NCBI RefSeq assembly: GCF_014635065.1
Contig: NZ_BMCG01000001.1
Span: 248,001 to 312,000, forward strand
Source of the DNA: Oxalicibacterium flavum
GTDB taxonomy: Bacteria; Pseudomonadota; Gammaproteobacteria; Burkholderiales; Burkholderiaceae_D
Reading direction: 5' to 3'
Length of the DNA stretch: 64,000 nt
Shown here: piece by piece, positions 28,844 to 37,462 of the stretch
Layout of the letters: the number at the start of each line of letters is the position of its first letter
Position numbering within the stretch: the first letter of the stretch is position 1
Made by a program: the position numbers and the translations under genes
Notes under the pieces: model-generated
Told to the model about the DNA's origin: nothing
The model's input: the letters and a program-made list of their open reading frames with translations, nothing else
The model's database searches: none

Positions 28844-29461
28844 CTATTGCGGACGGCGGCCGAACAGTCCGGCCAGCCATGCCTTGAACAGGGTCCAGAG
28901 GTCGATGGACGAGGTGTCCTTCTGTTTGCGGGGCGCCGGAGGCGGCACCGCGATGCCGGCGACAGCCGTCTCGCCGATCGCCGAGGCGGCTTCGGCGGCC
29001 GGCGCGGCGCTCGGCAGGCGCGCCTGCAGGTTTTCGGCAAACTGTTTCGTCAATTGCTCGGCCAGTGCGCGCACGATGCCTTCGCGGCTGAACTGCGCGA
29101 GCGAGCCGGTGATCGTGTGATCGACCTTGACCAGCACGTCGGTACCGTCGCCGGCTTCGGTGACGGCGAAGTGCGCCTCGCCCTTGACGCGGCTGTTGCT
29201 GCGCGCATCGACGGCGGTACCGGCGATGGCACCGCTACGTGCAGCCTCGTCGAGATCGAGCCGGCCCTGACCGGCAAAGCCGGCCGCGATCGGACCCAGC
29301 TTGACCTTGAACAGCAGCGGAATCGCGCCTTCCTCGGTGGCGCTGGCCGCGCCGTTGATGGACGCCCCCGGCAGGCAGTCAACCAGCAGTTCCACGTCGT
29401 GGAACGCCTGCCAGACGACATCTGCCGGTGCGGCGATGTGGAAGGATTGCTCAAGCTGCAT
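28844..29461 (-). CDS. CoxG/SRPBCC-family protein with C-terminal anchor
   Basis: A 205-residue protein. The first 150 residues are a CoxG domain (SRPBCC fold; FHIAAPADVVWQAFHDVELL, LPGASI). An Ala/Pro-rich linker follows, and then a short hydrophobic tail (LWTLFKAWLAGLFGRR) that could hold it to the membrane. In CO dehydrogenase systems CoxG recruits the molybdoenzyme to the membrane. The start overlaps coxS-like by 11 bases. Here it presumably brings the hydroxylase close to the respiratory chain for electron transfer. Confidence 0.85.
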   Translation of the reverse strand: MQLEQSFHIAAPADVVWQAFHDVELLVDCLPGASINGAASATEEGAIPLLFKVKLGPIAAGFAGQGRLDLDEAARSGAIAGTAVDARSNSRVKGEAHFAVTEAGDGTDVLVKVDHTITGSLAQFSREGIVRALAEQLTKQFAENLQARLPSAAPAAEAASAIGETAVAGIAVPPPAPRKQKDTSSIDLWTLFKAWLAGLFGRRPQ

Positions 29462-29987
29462 GAATGTTCTCCTGTGGTGAAAGCGATGGCGCGCGCTCGC
29501 GCAGCACGCGCAGAATTGCGCGCACGATGCCGAAGTAGCCGGTGCAGCGGCAGAGGTTGCCGGACAGTTCCTCGCAGACGCGCTTCTCGTCGGCATCCGG
29601 AATGCGCAGCACGATGTCGCGAGCCGTCATCAGCATGCCGGGCGTGCAGTAGCCGCACTGCAGCGCGTGCTCCGCCGTGAAGGCGGCGCGCAGCTGCGCC
29701 ATCAGCGCGTCGTCGGCGAAAGCTTCCAGCGTGCGGATGCGGCGGCCCTCGAAGCGCTTGGCCGATTGCAGGCAGCTGCGCTGCGGCGCGCCGTCGATCT
29801 CGATGGTGCAGGCGCCGCACACGCCCTGCTCGCAGCCGACGTGGGTGGCAGTCAGGCCGCAGTGATCGCGCAGCGCATCGGCGAGATTGGTGCGCGGCTC
29901 CAGCTTCAGCTGGTAGCAGCGATCGTTGACGTTCAGTTCCACCTCGGCGGTTTCCACCGGGGGAAAGTGGATAGGCAGTGCGCTCAT
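29451..29987 (-). CDS. Molybdenum hydroxylase 2Fe-2S subunit
   Basis: A 178-residue subunit with both iron-sulfur sites: plant-type CEQGVCGACT plus the later Cys in QRSC, and the second cluster motif CGYCTPGM with CRCTGY. Length and order match CoxS/XdhA-type small subunits. It overlaps the FAD subunit stop by 4 bases and the CoxG-like start by 11. It passes electrons from the molybdenum centre to FAD. Confidence 0.93.
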   Translation of the reverse strand: MSALPIHFPPVETAEVELNVNDRCYQLKLEPRTNLADALRDHCGLTATHVGCEQGVCGACTIEIDGAPQRSCLQSAKRFEGRRIRTLEAFADDALMAQLRAAFTAEHALQCGYCTPGMLMTARDIVLRIPDADEKRVCEELSGNLCRCTGYFGIVRAILRVLRERAPSLSPQENIHAA

Positions 29988-30802
29988 CGTGTCTTGTCCA
30001 TGTCCAGTGCGACCAGGCGCAGCATTTCCAGCAGCGACTGGCGGCGGTCGTTTTCGATTCCGGGAGCGGCTCGGTCGAGCAGCGCGACGCGCGCGTCTTC
30101 CATCAGCAATGCGCGCAACAGGCCCTGGCCTTCGGCCACGTGCGGCGCGCCGTCGAGCGCGCCGATCACGACACGCTCGATGCCGGCGGCGTCGTCACGC
30201 AGGCCGCAAGCCATCGCGTGCGACAGTTCGCCCGTCTTGCGGCACAGCTTGCGGTAGGACCAGCGCATGCCGGCGCCATGGCGCGGCACGCTAACCGCGG
30301 TCAGAATTTCGCCTTCGGCCAGTTGCGTTTCGTAGGCGGACGTCATGAAATCGCGCGCGGCGATCGTGCGTTGCCCGGCGGTTCCGACCACCTGCAGCGT
30401 CGCGCCCAGCAGCGGCATGCAGCTGATCCAGTCGGCCGACGGATCGGCGTGGCACAGGCTGCCGCCGAGGGTGCCTCGGTTGCGCACGGCACGGTAGGCG
30501 ATGCCGCGTGCGACGAAAGGCATCAGCCCGCGACTTGGATCCGGCACGCGGCCATCCTCGATGGCGGCATGCGTGGTCATCGCGCCGAAGCGCACGGCCT
30601 GTTCTTCCTCCACCGTTTCGCGCAGGATGGCGAAGGCGTCGAGGTCGAGCAGCGTGTCGGGTTGCGCAAGGCGCAGGTTGAGCATCGCGCCCAGCGACTG
30701 GCCGCCGGCGACTGGCTTGCTGCCCCACCCGCCTTCGGCCAGCAGCGCCGCGCCCTGCTCGATGGTGTCTGCCTGCAACAGGCGATAGGCTGCGGGCTTC
30801 AT
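29984..30802 (-). CDS. Molybdenum hydroxylase FAD-binding subunit
   Basis: A 272-residue CoxM-type subunit. The FAD motifs KPVAGGQSLGAMLNLR and RNRGTLGGSLCHADPSAD are clear, and the C-terminal CO_deh_flav_C domain (KTGELSHAMACG) follows. The ATG at 30802 overlaps the large-subunit stop by 4 bases. It accepts electrons from the 2Fe-2S clusters; the final acceptor (quinone or NAD) cannot be told from sequence. Confidence 0.92.
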   Translation of the reverse strand: MKPAAYRLLQADTIEQGAALLAEGGWGSKPVAGGQSLGAMLNLRLAQPDTLLDLDAFAILRETVEEEQAVRFGAMTTHAAIEDGRVPDPSRGLMPFVARGIAYRAVRNRGTLGGSLCHADPSADWISCMPLLGATLQVVGTAGQRTIAARDFMTSAYETQLAEGEILTAVSVPRHGAGMRWSYRKLCRKTGELSHAMACGLRDDAAGIERVVIGALDGAPHVAEGQGLLRALLMEDARVALLDRAAPGIENDRRQSLLEMLRLVALDMDKTR

Positions 30803-33207
30803 GCGCGCACCTCCTTTCTTGCGGCAGCGAGCGCGGCGAGCACGCGGCGCGGATTGGCCGGGCATTCGGTCAGCTCGGCGCCGAGTTCGTGCAGCGCATC
30901 GTTGATGGCATTGATGATGGCGGCCGGCGGCGCGATCGCTCCGCCCTCGCCGATACCTTTCTGTCCGTACTTGCTGTTCGGGCTCGGCGTTTCCATGTGC
31001 AGCATGGTCAGCGGCGGCATCTCGCCGGCACCCGGCAGCAGGTAGTCCTGCAGCGTCGAGGCCAGCGGCTGGCCTTCGCTGTCGAACGGCATCTCTTCGT
31101 AGAGCGCGGTGCCGATGCCCTGCGCCAGGCCGCCATAGATCTGGCCCTCGACGATCAAGGGATTCAGCAACACGCCGCCGTCTTCGCAAATCGCGTAGTC
31201 GAGCAGTTCGACGTGGCCGGTCGCGGTATCGACTTCGACCGCGCATGCATGGCAGGCGTAGCTGAAGGTGCCGGCATCGGGAACCATCTTGTAGCCGGCG
31301 ACGACCTCGAGTCCGCCCGGATCGACGGCGCCGACCGGCAGCTTCTGCGGCGCGCGATACCAGGTGTGGGCGATCTCGGCCAGCGTCAGGCGCTTGCCGT
31401 CGGCCGCACCGGACATACCGACCGTACCGTGCTCGAGCGTGAGTTCCGCGGCATCGGTACCCAGCAGGCAGGCTGCCATGGACTTGATGCGCTCGGCCAG
31501 TTGTTCGCATGCCGTGCCGACCGCGCCGCCGGCCATGACCGCGCAGCGCGAACCCCAGGTGCCGGTCGAATACGGCGTCATGCCGGTATCGCCGTGCACC
31601 ACGCGCACTTTCGCGATGTCGATGCCGAGCACGGTATGCGCGACCTGCGCCATCGAGGTTTCCAGGCCCTGACCATGCGAATGCACGCCGATGCGCAGTT
31701 CGAGCACGCCGTCCGGCGTGAAGCGCGCCGTGCACTGCTCGTAGCCGGGCACCATCGGAATGCCCCAGCCGTGATAGACCGAGGTGCCGTGCGCGCCCTG
31801 CTCGCAGAACACGGCGAGGCCGAGGCCGATGCGCTTCTGCGCACCTTCTGCGCTCGGCGCCGAGTGGCGCTCGCGCTGGCGAGTACGCCATGCCTGCCAG
31901 TCCAGCGCTTCCACCGCTTTCGTCATGCAGGTCGTGTAGTCGCCCGAATCGAACAGCTTGTTGGTGATGTTGTTGTAGGGCATGGCGTCGGCCGGTACCA
32001 GGCTGCGTGCGCGCAGCGCATACGGTTCCATGCCGAGTTCGCGCGCGGCGATGTCGAGCATGACCTCGAGCGCGAAGCACACGCCGGTGCGCGCCACGCC
32101 GCGGTACGGCAGGATCGGCGGCTTGTTGGTCGCGGCCGAGCGCGTGCGGCAGACGAAGCTGTCCATCATGTACGGGCCGGGCAGGATGGAGCCGATCTGC
32201 GCCGCTTCCAGGCAGGCGCTGAACGGATAGGACGAGTACGCCCCCGAATCGACGACCGCGTCGCAGGTGATGCCGGCAAGCCGACCTTCGTGCGTGACCG
32301 CGACCGAGATGTCGTAGCCATGCTCGCGGCAGTTGGCGTTGGCGCTCAGCTGTTCGCGCCTGTCCTCGAGCCAGCGCACCGGGCGGCCGAGCTGCATGGC
32401 CAGCCACGCGCAGCAGATTTCCTCCGGCAGCAGGATGCCCTTGTAGCCGAAGCCACCGCCGACGTCGGGCGAGATCACGCGGATCTGGCCTTCGTCGAGT
32501 CCCAGGCATTCGGCCAGACCCGTGCGATTGATGTGCGGTACCTGCGCCGCCGAATACATGATCAGTTGGTCGGTACGCGTGTCCCACCAGCAGAGCACGG
32601 CGCGGCCTTCCATCGGCGCCATGCACTGGCGCGCCATGCGCAGCTTGCGGTCAACGTGGATGACGGCTTCCTCGGTCGCCTGCAGACGACGATCCACGTT
32701 GGTTTCGGCAAAGACGTTGTCGCTCCACGCGTCGTGCACGCGCGTGTCGCTATTCAGCGTGCCATACATGTCCGCCATCACCGGCAGTTCCTGGTAATCG
32801 ACGAACACGCTGGCGGCGATGTCCTCGGCGCGCGCGCGATCGGGCGCGATGCAGGCGGCGACCGTCTCGCCGACGTGGCGCACCTTGTCGTTCGCCAGCG
32901 GGTATTGTTCGGAGCGCTTGAAGCCGGGCAGCGCGGATGCGGCCACGATCGGCCTGACGTTCTGCATGTCCTGCATCGTGAACACCAGATGCTCCATACC
33001 GGCCGGCTTCTCGATGCCGGCGATGCGCGCATGCGCGACCGGCGAACGCACGAAGGCGACTTCCACCATGTCCGGCATGCGCATGTCGCCGACGTATTGC
33101 CCCTGCCCCAGCAGCAGCCGCCTGTCTTCCTTGCGCAAGACTTCGCGCCCGATTCCCTGTTCGGTAGCGGCCTGCACGACCTGCTCGGGAGCGACGAGAT
33201 CATTCAT
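30799..33207 (-). CDS. Molybdenum hydroxylase large (molybdopterin-binding) subunit, xanthine dehydrogenase/CoxL superfamily
   Basis: An 802-residue molybdoenzyme subunit. It has the cofactor loop GGGFGYKG near 250, and GIGEGG with the catalytic Glu near 754. At the position of the active-site loop it has PYRGVART (about 367-374). The AYxCSFR loop that defines true CO dehydrogenase is absent, so it is a form-II-like hydroxylase acting on an unknown substrate. First gene of the leftward run coxL-coxM-coxS-coxG-like-liv genes-xdhC. A palindromic operator lies about 63 bases upstream. Confidence 0.92.
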   Translation of the reverse strand: MNDLVAPEQVVQAATEQGIGREVLRKEDRRLLLGQGQYVGDMRMPDMVEVAFVRSPVAHARIAGIEKPAGMEHLVFTMQDMQNVRPIVAASALPGFKRSEQYPLANDKVRHVGETVAACIAPDRARAEDIAASVFVDYQELPVMADMYGTLNSDTRVHDAWSDNVFAETNVDRRLQATEEAVIHVDRKLRMARQCMAPMEGRAVLCWWDTRTDQLIMYSAAQVPHINRTGLAECLGLDEGQIRVISPDVGGGFGYKGILLPEEICCAWLAMQLGRPVRWLEDRREQLSANANCREHGYDISVAVTHEGRLAGITCDAVVDSGAYSSYPFSACLEAAQIGSILPGPYMMDSFVCRTRSAATNKPPILPYRGVARTGVCFALEVMLDIAARELGMEPYALRARSLVPADAMPYNNITNKLFDSGDYTTCMTKAVEALDWQAWRTRQRERHSAPSAEGAQKRIGLGLAVFCEQGAHGTSVYHGWGIPMVPGYEQCTARFTPDGVLELRIGVHSHGQGLETSMAQVAHTVLGIDIAKVRVVHGDTGMTPYSTGTWGSRCAVMAGGAVGTACEQLAERIKSMAACLLGTDAAELTLEHGTVGMSGAADGKRLTLAEIAHTWYRAPQKLPVGAVDPGGLEVVAGYKMVPDAGTFSYACHACAVEVDTATGHVELLDYAICEDGGVLLNPLIVEGQIYGGLAQGIGTALYEEMPFDSEGQPLASTLQDYLLPGAGEMPPLTMLHMETPSPNSKYGQKGIGEGGAIAPPAAIINAINDALHELGAELTECPANPRRVLAALAAARKEVRA

Positions 33208-33269
33208 CGACGAATCCCGATCGGCGCAGAAAGCTGAATGTGAAGATCATGTTACTGCTTTCAAATATT

Positions 33270-33285
33270 ATGTGGCATACCACGT
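33270..33285. promoter_or_regulatory. MarR-type operator before the molybdenum hydroxylase gene
   Basis: ATGTGGCATACCACGT, a 16-bp near-palindrome (6 of 8 positions pair) of the regional ATGTGGT..ACCACAT type. On the minus strand TAATAT follows directly, a likely -10 element, so a bound protein would cover the -35/-10 spacer and repress leftward transcription. Confidence 0.72.
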
Positions 33286-33516
33286 TTACATCGCCGTATG
33301 CCACGCATTTTCTGTTCGAGCCATGAAATTATTTTCATGCCCGTGCCGCCGGCTCATGAGCGGGCGATCGTGACGCAGGTGTTCGCCTCATCTTCGATCA
33401 CACGCATGCACGATGCCTTTCTTTTCAAAGAGACACGTGCATCGGAAGCACGTTCCTCCTTTAGCAACGACCATGCCAGCCGAACAGACATATCAGATAC
33501 AGCGCCAATCAAGTCA

Positions 33517-33530
33517 TTGATTTACATCAA
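33517..33530. promoter_or_regulatory. FNR/Anr-type binding site
   Basis: TTGATTTACATCAA is an exact match to the FNR consensus TTGAT-N4-ATCAA. It lies 20 bases left of the 33550 operator. Oxygen-responsive input to this region is inferred from the match alone. Confidence 0.6.
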
Positions 33531-33549
33531 AAAAACCTCTCTTAAATTT

Positions 33550-33565
33550 ATGTGGTACAACACAT
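33550..33565. promoter_or_regulatory. MarR-type operator, second copy in the hydroxylase upstream region
   Basis: ATGTGGTACAACACAT (6 of 8 positions pair), followed by TTTATG as at other copies in the region. TAAATT at 33543-33548 is a possible -10 on the plus strand. Confidence 0.68.
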
Positions 33566-33821
33566 TTATGAAAGACACGGAGCGCGTTCGCGATGGATAT
33601 CGAAATCAACGAGTCGAATCCGCAAAAAAATGCGGCCATTGCATTCTATTGGGGCATCGCTGCCGCAAAACGGTGCAACGCATCGAAAAAAGCGAAGCAT
33701 GCATTGCGTCGGCGTCCGGCTTGCGGGCAGGCGCAACCGTTCATGCGCACGACGGCGCGCAGCAGGAATAAAGGGAAATGGATGGAAGCCGCAGAACGCG
33801 GCATCGACAGGACGGTAGCGC

Positions 33822-34337
33822 TTAGCGCGCCTTGAGCAGCGGCACGCGATCGGTGGCTTCGGACTCCACCAGACGCACCATGAGCAGGATGAACAGCTTG
33901 CGCTCTTCTTCGGACAGGCCTTCGATGGTGCGGTCATGGGCACGCTGCACCGCCGGGCGCATCTTCTTGACGAGCGCGCGGCCCTTGCGCGAGAGCTTGA
34001 CGTACTTGACGCGCTTGTCCTGCTCGGACTGGCGCCGCGCGATCAGTTCGCGCTGCTCCAGGCGCGGCAGCACTTCCGCCACGCTGGTACGTTCCAGGCC
34101 GATGTGGTGCGCCAGCGAATTCTGGTCGAGCTCGCCATATTCCTCGAGCGCCGTCAGCAGACTGTACTGCACCGGCGTGATGTTGTGCTCGAGCGTCTCT
34201 TCCATGAACAGCGCGCTGTGGATCTGGTGCAGCCGCCGGATCAGGAATCCGGGACGCGTGAACAGCAGCGAACGCGCTTGCACCGACGCCAGCTCATTGC
34301 TCAGATAGGGAAGTGCCGCTTCTTCGATCATGTTCAT
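33822..34337 (-). CDS. MarR-family transcriptional regulator of the catabolic region
   Basis: A 171-residue MarR protein. It has LDQNSLAHHIGLERTSVAEV and LPRLEQRELI as the DNA-binding helices and RQSEQDKRVKYVKLSRKG as the wing. ATG 34337 (or 34331) starts the folded part; upstream codons look unrelated. No clear ribosome site is seen. It lies between the leftward hydroxylase operon and the rightward amidohydrolase operon. Palindromes of one type occur before both and before the 43-kb transporter, so it is the obvious regulator of all three and likely releases DNA on binding the substrate or an intermediate. Confidence 0.87.
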   Translation of the reverse strand: MNMIEEAALPYLSNELASVQARSLLFTRPGFLIRRLHQIHSALFMEETLEHNITPVQYSLLTALEEYGELDQNSLAHHIGLERTSVAEVLPRLEQRELIARRQSEQDKRVKYVKLSRKGRALVKKMRPAVQRAHDRTIEGLSEEERKLFILLMVRLVESEATDRVPLLKAR

Positions 34338-34432
34338 GGTGACGAAAATGGATGGACGCGGCCGATTCGGAGCGACCGCAGCGCAGAGTGTACGCGATCC
34401 GGCGCCGGCCCAGCAACAGAAAAGCACTCACC

Positions 34433-34450
34433 AATGTGGTGCACCACATT
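34433..34450. promoter_or_regulatory. MarR-type operator, perfect palindrome
   Basis: AATGTGGTGCACCACATT is a perfect 18-bp palindrome, the best copy in the region, followed by TATCG. It lies in the 214-bp gap between marR and the amidohydrolase gene, 38 bp centre to centre from the next copy. Confidence 0.82.
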
Positions 34451-34468
34451 TATCGAAAGCTGGCATAG

Positions 34469-34490
34469 AATATGCGGTGCACCACATATT
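34469..34490. promoter_or_regulatory. MarR-type operator, long near-perfect palindrome
   Basis: A 22-bp palindrome with arms AATATGCGGTG and CACCACATATT; 10 of 11 positions pair. It ends 61 bases before the amidohydrolase start and overlaps a possible -10 element (TAGAAT at 34466-34471). Confidence 0.78.
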
Positions 34491-34551
34491 AATTCCGCCG
34501 AACAAGCGTCACGCAGGCATCACACATTCTTTTAACTCAGAAAGACTCGTC

Positions 34552-35817
34552 ATGAATCAGGTTCTTCTCAAGGGCGGCCATGTCATCGATCCGGCTGCCG
34601 GTCGCGATGGCATTTTCGATGTATTGATCAACGGCACCACGATCGCCGCGGTGGACCGCGACCTCGCACCGGCCGATGCCGCCACCCAGGTGGTCGATTG
34701 CCGCGGCAAGCTGGTATTGCCGGGCCTCATCGATACCCATGGCCATATCTATCAGGGCGTGACCGGCCGTTTCGGCCTCAACGCCGACATGTGCGGCGTG
34801 CATTCCGGCGTCACCACCCTCGTCGATCAGGGCGGCGCCAGCTGCATCACCCTGCCCGGCTTCCGCCGCTACGTGGTCGAGCCGTCGAAGACGCGCGTAC
34901 TGTCCTACCTGTCGGCCTATCTGGTCGGCGGCCTGGAAGGTCACTACTACCCGGAACTCTATCGTCCCGAATGCCTGGACGTGGAAGCCACCGTCAGCGC
35001 CGCGCGCAGCAATCCGGACCTGGTGCGCGGCCTGAAGGCGCATGCCGAGATCGGCGGCTTCGAGCGCTGGGGGTTGGAAGTCATGCGGCTGGCGGCGCAG
35101 ATCGGCCGCGAGGCGGCGTTGCCCGTCTATATCCACTTCGGCCAGTTGTGGCCCAAGCCGGAAAGCGGCGGCCGCGGCGTCGATCCGGACAGCATCTTCA
35201 ACCAGGTGGTCGATATGCTCAAACCCGGCGACATCCTCGCCCATCCGTTCAGCAAGCACCCGGGCGGATTCGTCGAGCTCGACGGCTCGGTGCATCCGAT
35301 GGTCAAGGAAGCGATTGCCCGCGGCCTCAAGATCGACGTCGGCCACGGCTCGCACTTCAGCTTCCGGACCGCGCGCATCGTGCTCGACGCCGGCGTCCTG
35401 CCGGATACGCTGGGGGCCGACATGCACGGCTACAACACCATCGTCCCGCCCCCTCCGGGCACGCCGTCGTGGCATCCGGACGAAAGCACGCACATCTTCA
35501 AGGGCAACGAGCGCTTCAGCCTGGTATCGGCTATGAGCAGCATGCTGGCGCTCGGCATCCCGCTCGCTCACGTGGTGGCGATGGTCACCAGCAATGCCGC
35601 CCGGCTGGCACGCATGGAAGACGAGATCGGCAGCCTGCGGATCGGCGGCGTGGCCGACGTCAGCGTGCTGGACGACCTGCGCGGACGCTGGGCCTTGCAC
35701 GACAACGAGGGCACGCAGGTCATCACCGACCGCATGCTGCGCCCGGCATTCTGCTACCGCAATGGCGAACGCTTCGACGCCGACGCCGCCATTCTTCCCA
35801 CTGCAAAGGCCGCATGA
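34552..35817 (+). CDS. Metal-dependent amidohydrolase (deacetylase/dihydroorotase-like)
   Basis: A 421-residue TIM-barrel amidohydrolase. The metal site is intact: DTHGH at 61-65, a Lys in GLKAHAEIGG that may be carboxylated, and His in VYIHFG and DILAHPFSKH. Asp in LGADMHGYN completes the catalytic set. The composite beta-domain start (LLKGGHVIDPA) is normal for the superfamily, which cleaves cyclic amides (dihydroorotase, hydantoinase, allantoinase) or N-acyl groups. It opens a four-gene operon with ATGA overlaps. In this context it most likely opens a ring made by the molybdenum hydroxylase. Confidence 0.85.
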   Translation: MNQVLLKGGHVIDPAAGRDGIFDVLINGTTIAAVDRDLAPADAATQVVDCRGKLVLPGLIDTHGHIYQGVTGRFGLNADMCGVHSGVTTLVDQGGASCITLPGFRRYVVEPSKTRVLSYLSAYLVGGLEGHYYPELYRPECLDVEATVSAARSNPDLVRGLKAHAEIGGFERWGLEVMRLAAQIGREAALPVYIHFGQLWPKPESGGRGVDPDSIFNQVVDMLKPGDILAHPFSKHPGGFVELDGSVHPMVKEAIARGLKIDVGHGSHFSFRTARIVLDAGVLPDTLGADMHGYNTIVPPPPGTPSWHPDESTHIFKGNERFSLVSAMSSMLALGIPLAHVVAMVTSNAARLARMEDEIGSLRIGGVADVSVLDDLRGRWALHDNEGTQVITDRMLRPAFCYRNGERFDADAAILPTAKAA

Positions 35818-36197
35818 TGGACATCAATCTCCCCATTACCCTGCAGGAAGTCGAGCAGGCGTTCGATGCCTACGAAAAGGCGCTGGTCGGCAACGACGTG
35901 TCCCGGCTCGACCAGCTGTTCTGGAACGACGCCAACACGCTGCGCTACGGCGCCACCGAGAACCTGGTCGGCTATGACGAGATCCGCGCCTTCCGCCTGC
36001 AGCGGCCGGCCGCCAACCTCGTGCGCACCGTCACCAGCCGTCACGTCACGACCTTCGGCACCGACTTCGCGGTCGCCAACATCACGTTCACCAAGGCCGG
36101 CGAAACGCGCGTCGGCCGCCAGACCCAGACCTGGGTCAAGTTCGCGGACGGCTGGCACGTCGTCGCCGCGCACGTCAGCTGGATGGACGGCAAATGA
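35814..36197 (+). CDS. HpxZ/AtzH-like protein (DUF3225, NTF2-like fold)
   Basis: A 127-residue small protein of the NTF2/SnoaL-like fold. Conserved segments are AFDAYEKALVGNDVSRLDQL, then FWNDANTLRYGATENLVGYD and GRQTQTWVKFADGWHVVAAH. It matches the DUF3225 family: HpxZ in oxalurate use and AtzH beside the carboxybiuret amidase. These are found next to AtzE-type amidases, and here too it precedes one, overlapping by ATGA on both sides. Its role is probably auxiliary to the amidase; no catalytic activity is established. Confidence 0.82.
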   Translation: MMDINLPITLQEVEQAFDAYEKALVGNDVSRLDQLFWNDANTLRYGATENLVGYDEIRAFRLQRPAANLVRTVTSRHVTTFGTDFAVANITFTKAGETRVGRQTQTWVKFADGWHVVAAHVSWMDGK

Positions 36198-37462
36198 TCG
36201 CGCCGCTCAGCAGCCAGTTGCAGCCGGACACCGGCGGCGCCCTGCTGGCCGACGCCTTCGGCCTGCCGATCGCGGCACACCGCCCCGGCAACGCGACCCT
36301 GGAGGGTGTGCGCTTCGCGGTCAAGGACGTGTTCGACATCGCCGGCACCCGGACCGGCGCCGGCAATCCGGTCTGGCGCGCGGAGCGCGCGGTGGCGACG
36401 CGCCACGCCACCGCGGTCGAACGGCTGCTGGCGGCCGGCGCGGTGTTCGTCGGCAAGGCGCTGACCGATGAACTGACCTACAGCCTGGCCGGCATCAATG
36501 CGCACTACGGCATTCCGCGCAACCCGGCCAGCCCGGACCGTCTGCCCGGCGGTTCGTCCTCCGGCTCGGTCGCTGCGGTGGCGTCCGGCCTGGCCGAGAT
36601 TGCGCTCGGCACCGATTGCGGCGGCTCGGTCAGGCTCCCCGCCAGCTACTGCGGCGTCTGGGGCATGCGCCCCACGCATGGGCGTCTTTCCGGCCAGGGC
36701 TGCGTGGTGCTGGCCCACAGCTTCGATACCGTCGGCCTGTTTGCCGATACGCTCGATCATCTCGAAGGCACATTCTGCGCGCTCGCGCATGTGGAAGCAG
36801 TTGCGAATTCGGCTGCGAGTTCCGCTGCAAATCACTCTAAATCCGCGCCCGCCTGCATCACGCTCGACGACGCCGGCATCGATGCCCTGCTCGATCCCGC
36901 CGTGCGCCAGGCATTCGCCGACCTGCGGCAGGCGGACACCGATTTGCAGCCGGTCGCGACGACGCTGGACCTGACGGCCTGGACTGCCGCCTTCCGCATC
37001 CTGCAGGCATCGGAAGCATGGATGGAACACGGTCTGTGGGTATCGCAGCATGGCGAACAGCTCGGCGCCGACGTGCGCCAGCGCTTCGATCTGGCGGCCG
37101 GGATCACCGCCGCCCAGGTCAGGCACGCGCAGGAAGTGCGCACCGCCGCCATCCGCAGCATGAACCGCATCCTCGACGAACGGAACAAGGTCATCGTGAT
37201 CCCGACCGTGCCGACGCCGGCGCCACTGCTGGCGGCCGACGATGCGCAGGTCAACGACATCCGCATGCGGTCCCAGCACCTGCTCTGCATCGCCGGCCTG
37301 GTCGGTCTGCCTCAGATCAGCATGCCGTGGATCAGGGTCGACGGCGCGCCGGTCGGGCTGTCCATCATCGGTGGTCGCGGCTGCGACGAAATCGTCCTGC
37401 AGGCGGCACGCAGCATGCAGCCGCGGATCGTCGGTGCCTCCACCGCAAGGTGCGCATCATGA
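36194..37462 (+). CDS. Amidase signature family hydrolase (AtzE/HpxY-like)
   Basis: A 422-residue amidase. The Ser-cisSer-Lys triad is visible: Lys about 44 (FAVKDVF), the Gly/Ser loop PGGSSSGS near 118-125, and the nucleophile in TDCGGSVRLPAS near Ser 145. It pairs with the preceding HpxZ/AtzH-like gene, as AtzE and HpxY do. It should hydrolyse an amide or ureido intermediate released by the amidohydrolase, giving ammonia and an acid. No AtzG/HpxX-type small subunit gene is seen next to it. Confidence 0.85.
   Translation: MIAPLSSQLQPDTGGALLADAFGLPIAAHRPGNATLEGVRFAVKDVFDIAGTRTGAGNPVWRAERAVATRHATAVERLLAAGAVFVGKALTDELTYSLAGINAHYGIPRNPASPDRLPGGSSSGSVAAVASGLAEIALGTDCGGSVRLPASYCGVWGMRPTHGRLSGQGCVVLAHSFDTVGLFADTLDHLEGTFCALAHVEAVANSAASSAANHSKSAPACITLDDAGIDALLDPAVRQAFADLRQADTDLQPVATTLDLTAWTAAFRILQASEAWMEHGLWVSQHGEQLGADVRQRFDLAAGITAAQVRHAQEVRTAAIRSMNRILDERNKVIVIPTVPTPAPLLAADDAQVNDIRMRSQHLLCIAGLVGLPQISMPWIRVDGAPVGLSIIGGRGCDEIVLQAARSMQPRIVGASTARCAS

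Larger units (their letters stand above)
33208..33821. other. 614-bp control region with two operators and an FNR-type box, no convincing gene
   Basis: This gap is visibly richer in A and T than the genes around it. It holds one MarR-type operator near the hydroxylase start, a second at 33550, and an FNR/Anr-type box at 33517. Short open frames exist on the plus strand but lack a convincing ribosome site and would run into the 3-prime end of the convergent MarR gene. A rightward promoter at about 33543 could make a short RNA opposite the MarR gene; this is inference. Confidence 0.6.

Noticed and set aside
28844-33207. CO dehydrogenase operon
   Set aside because: Subunit order and CoxG fit, but the AYxCSFR loop is absent and the neighbours point to an N-containing substrate.
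33593-33835. Possible 80-residue small protein in the control region
   Set aside because: No good ribosome site, basic low-complexity make-up, and it overlaps the end of the convergent MarR gene.
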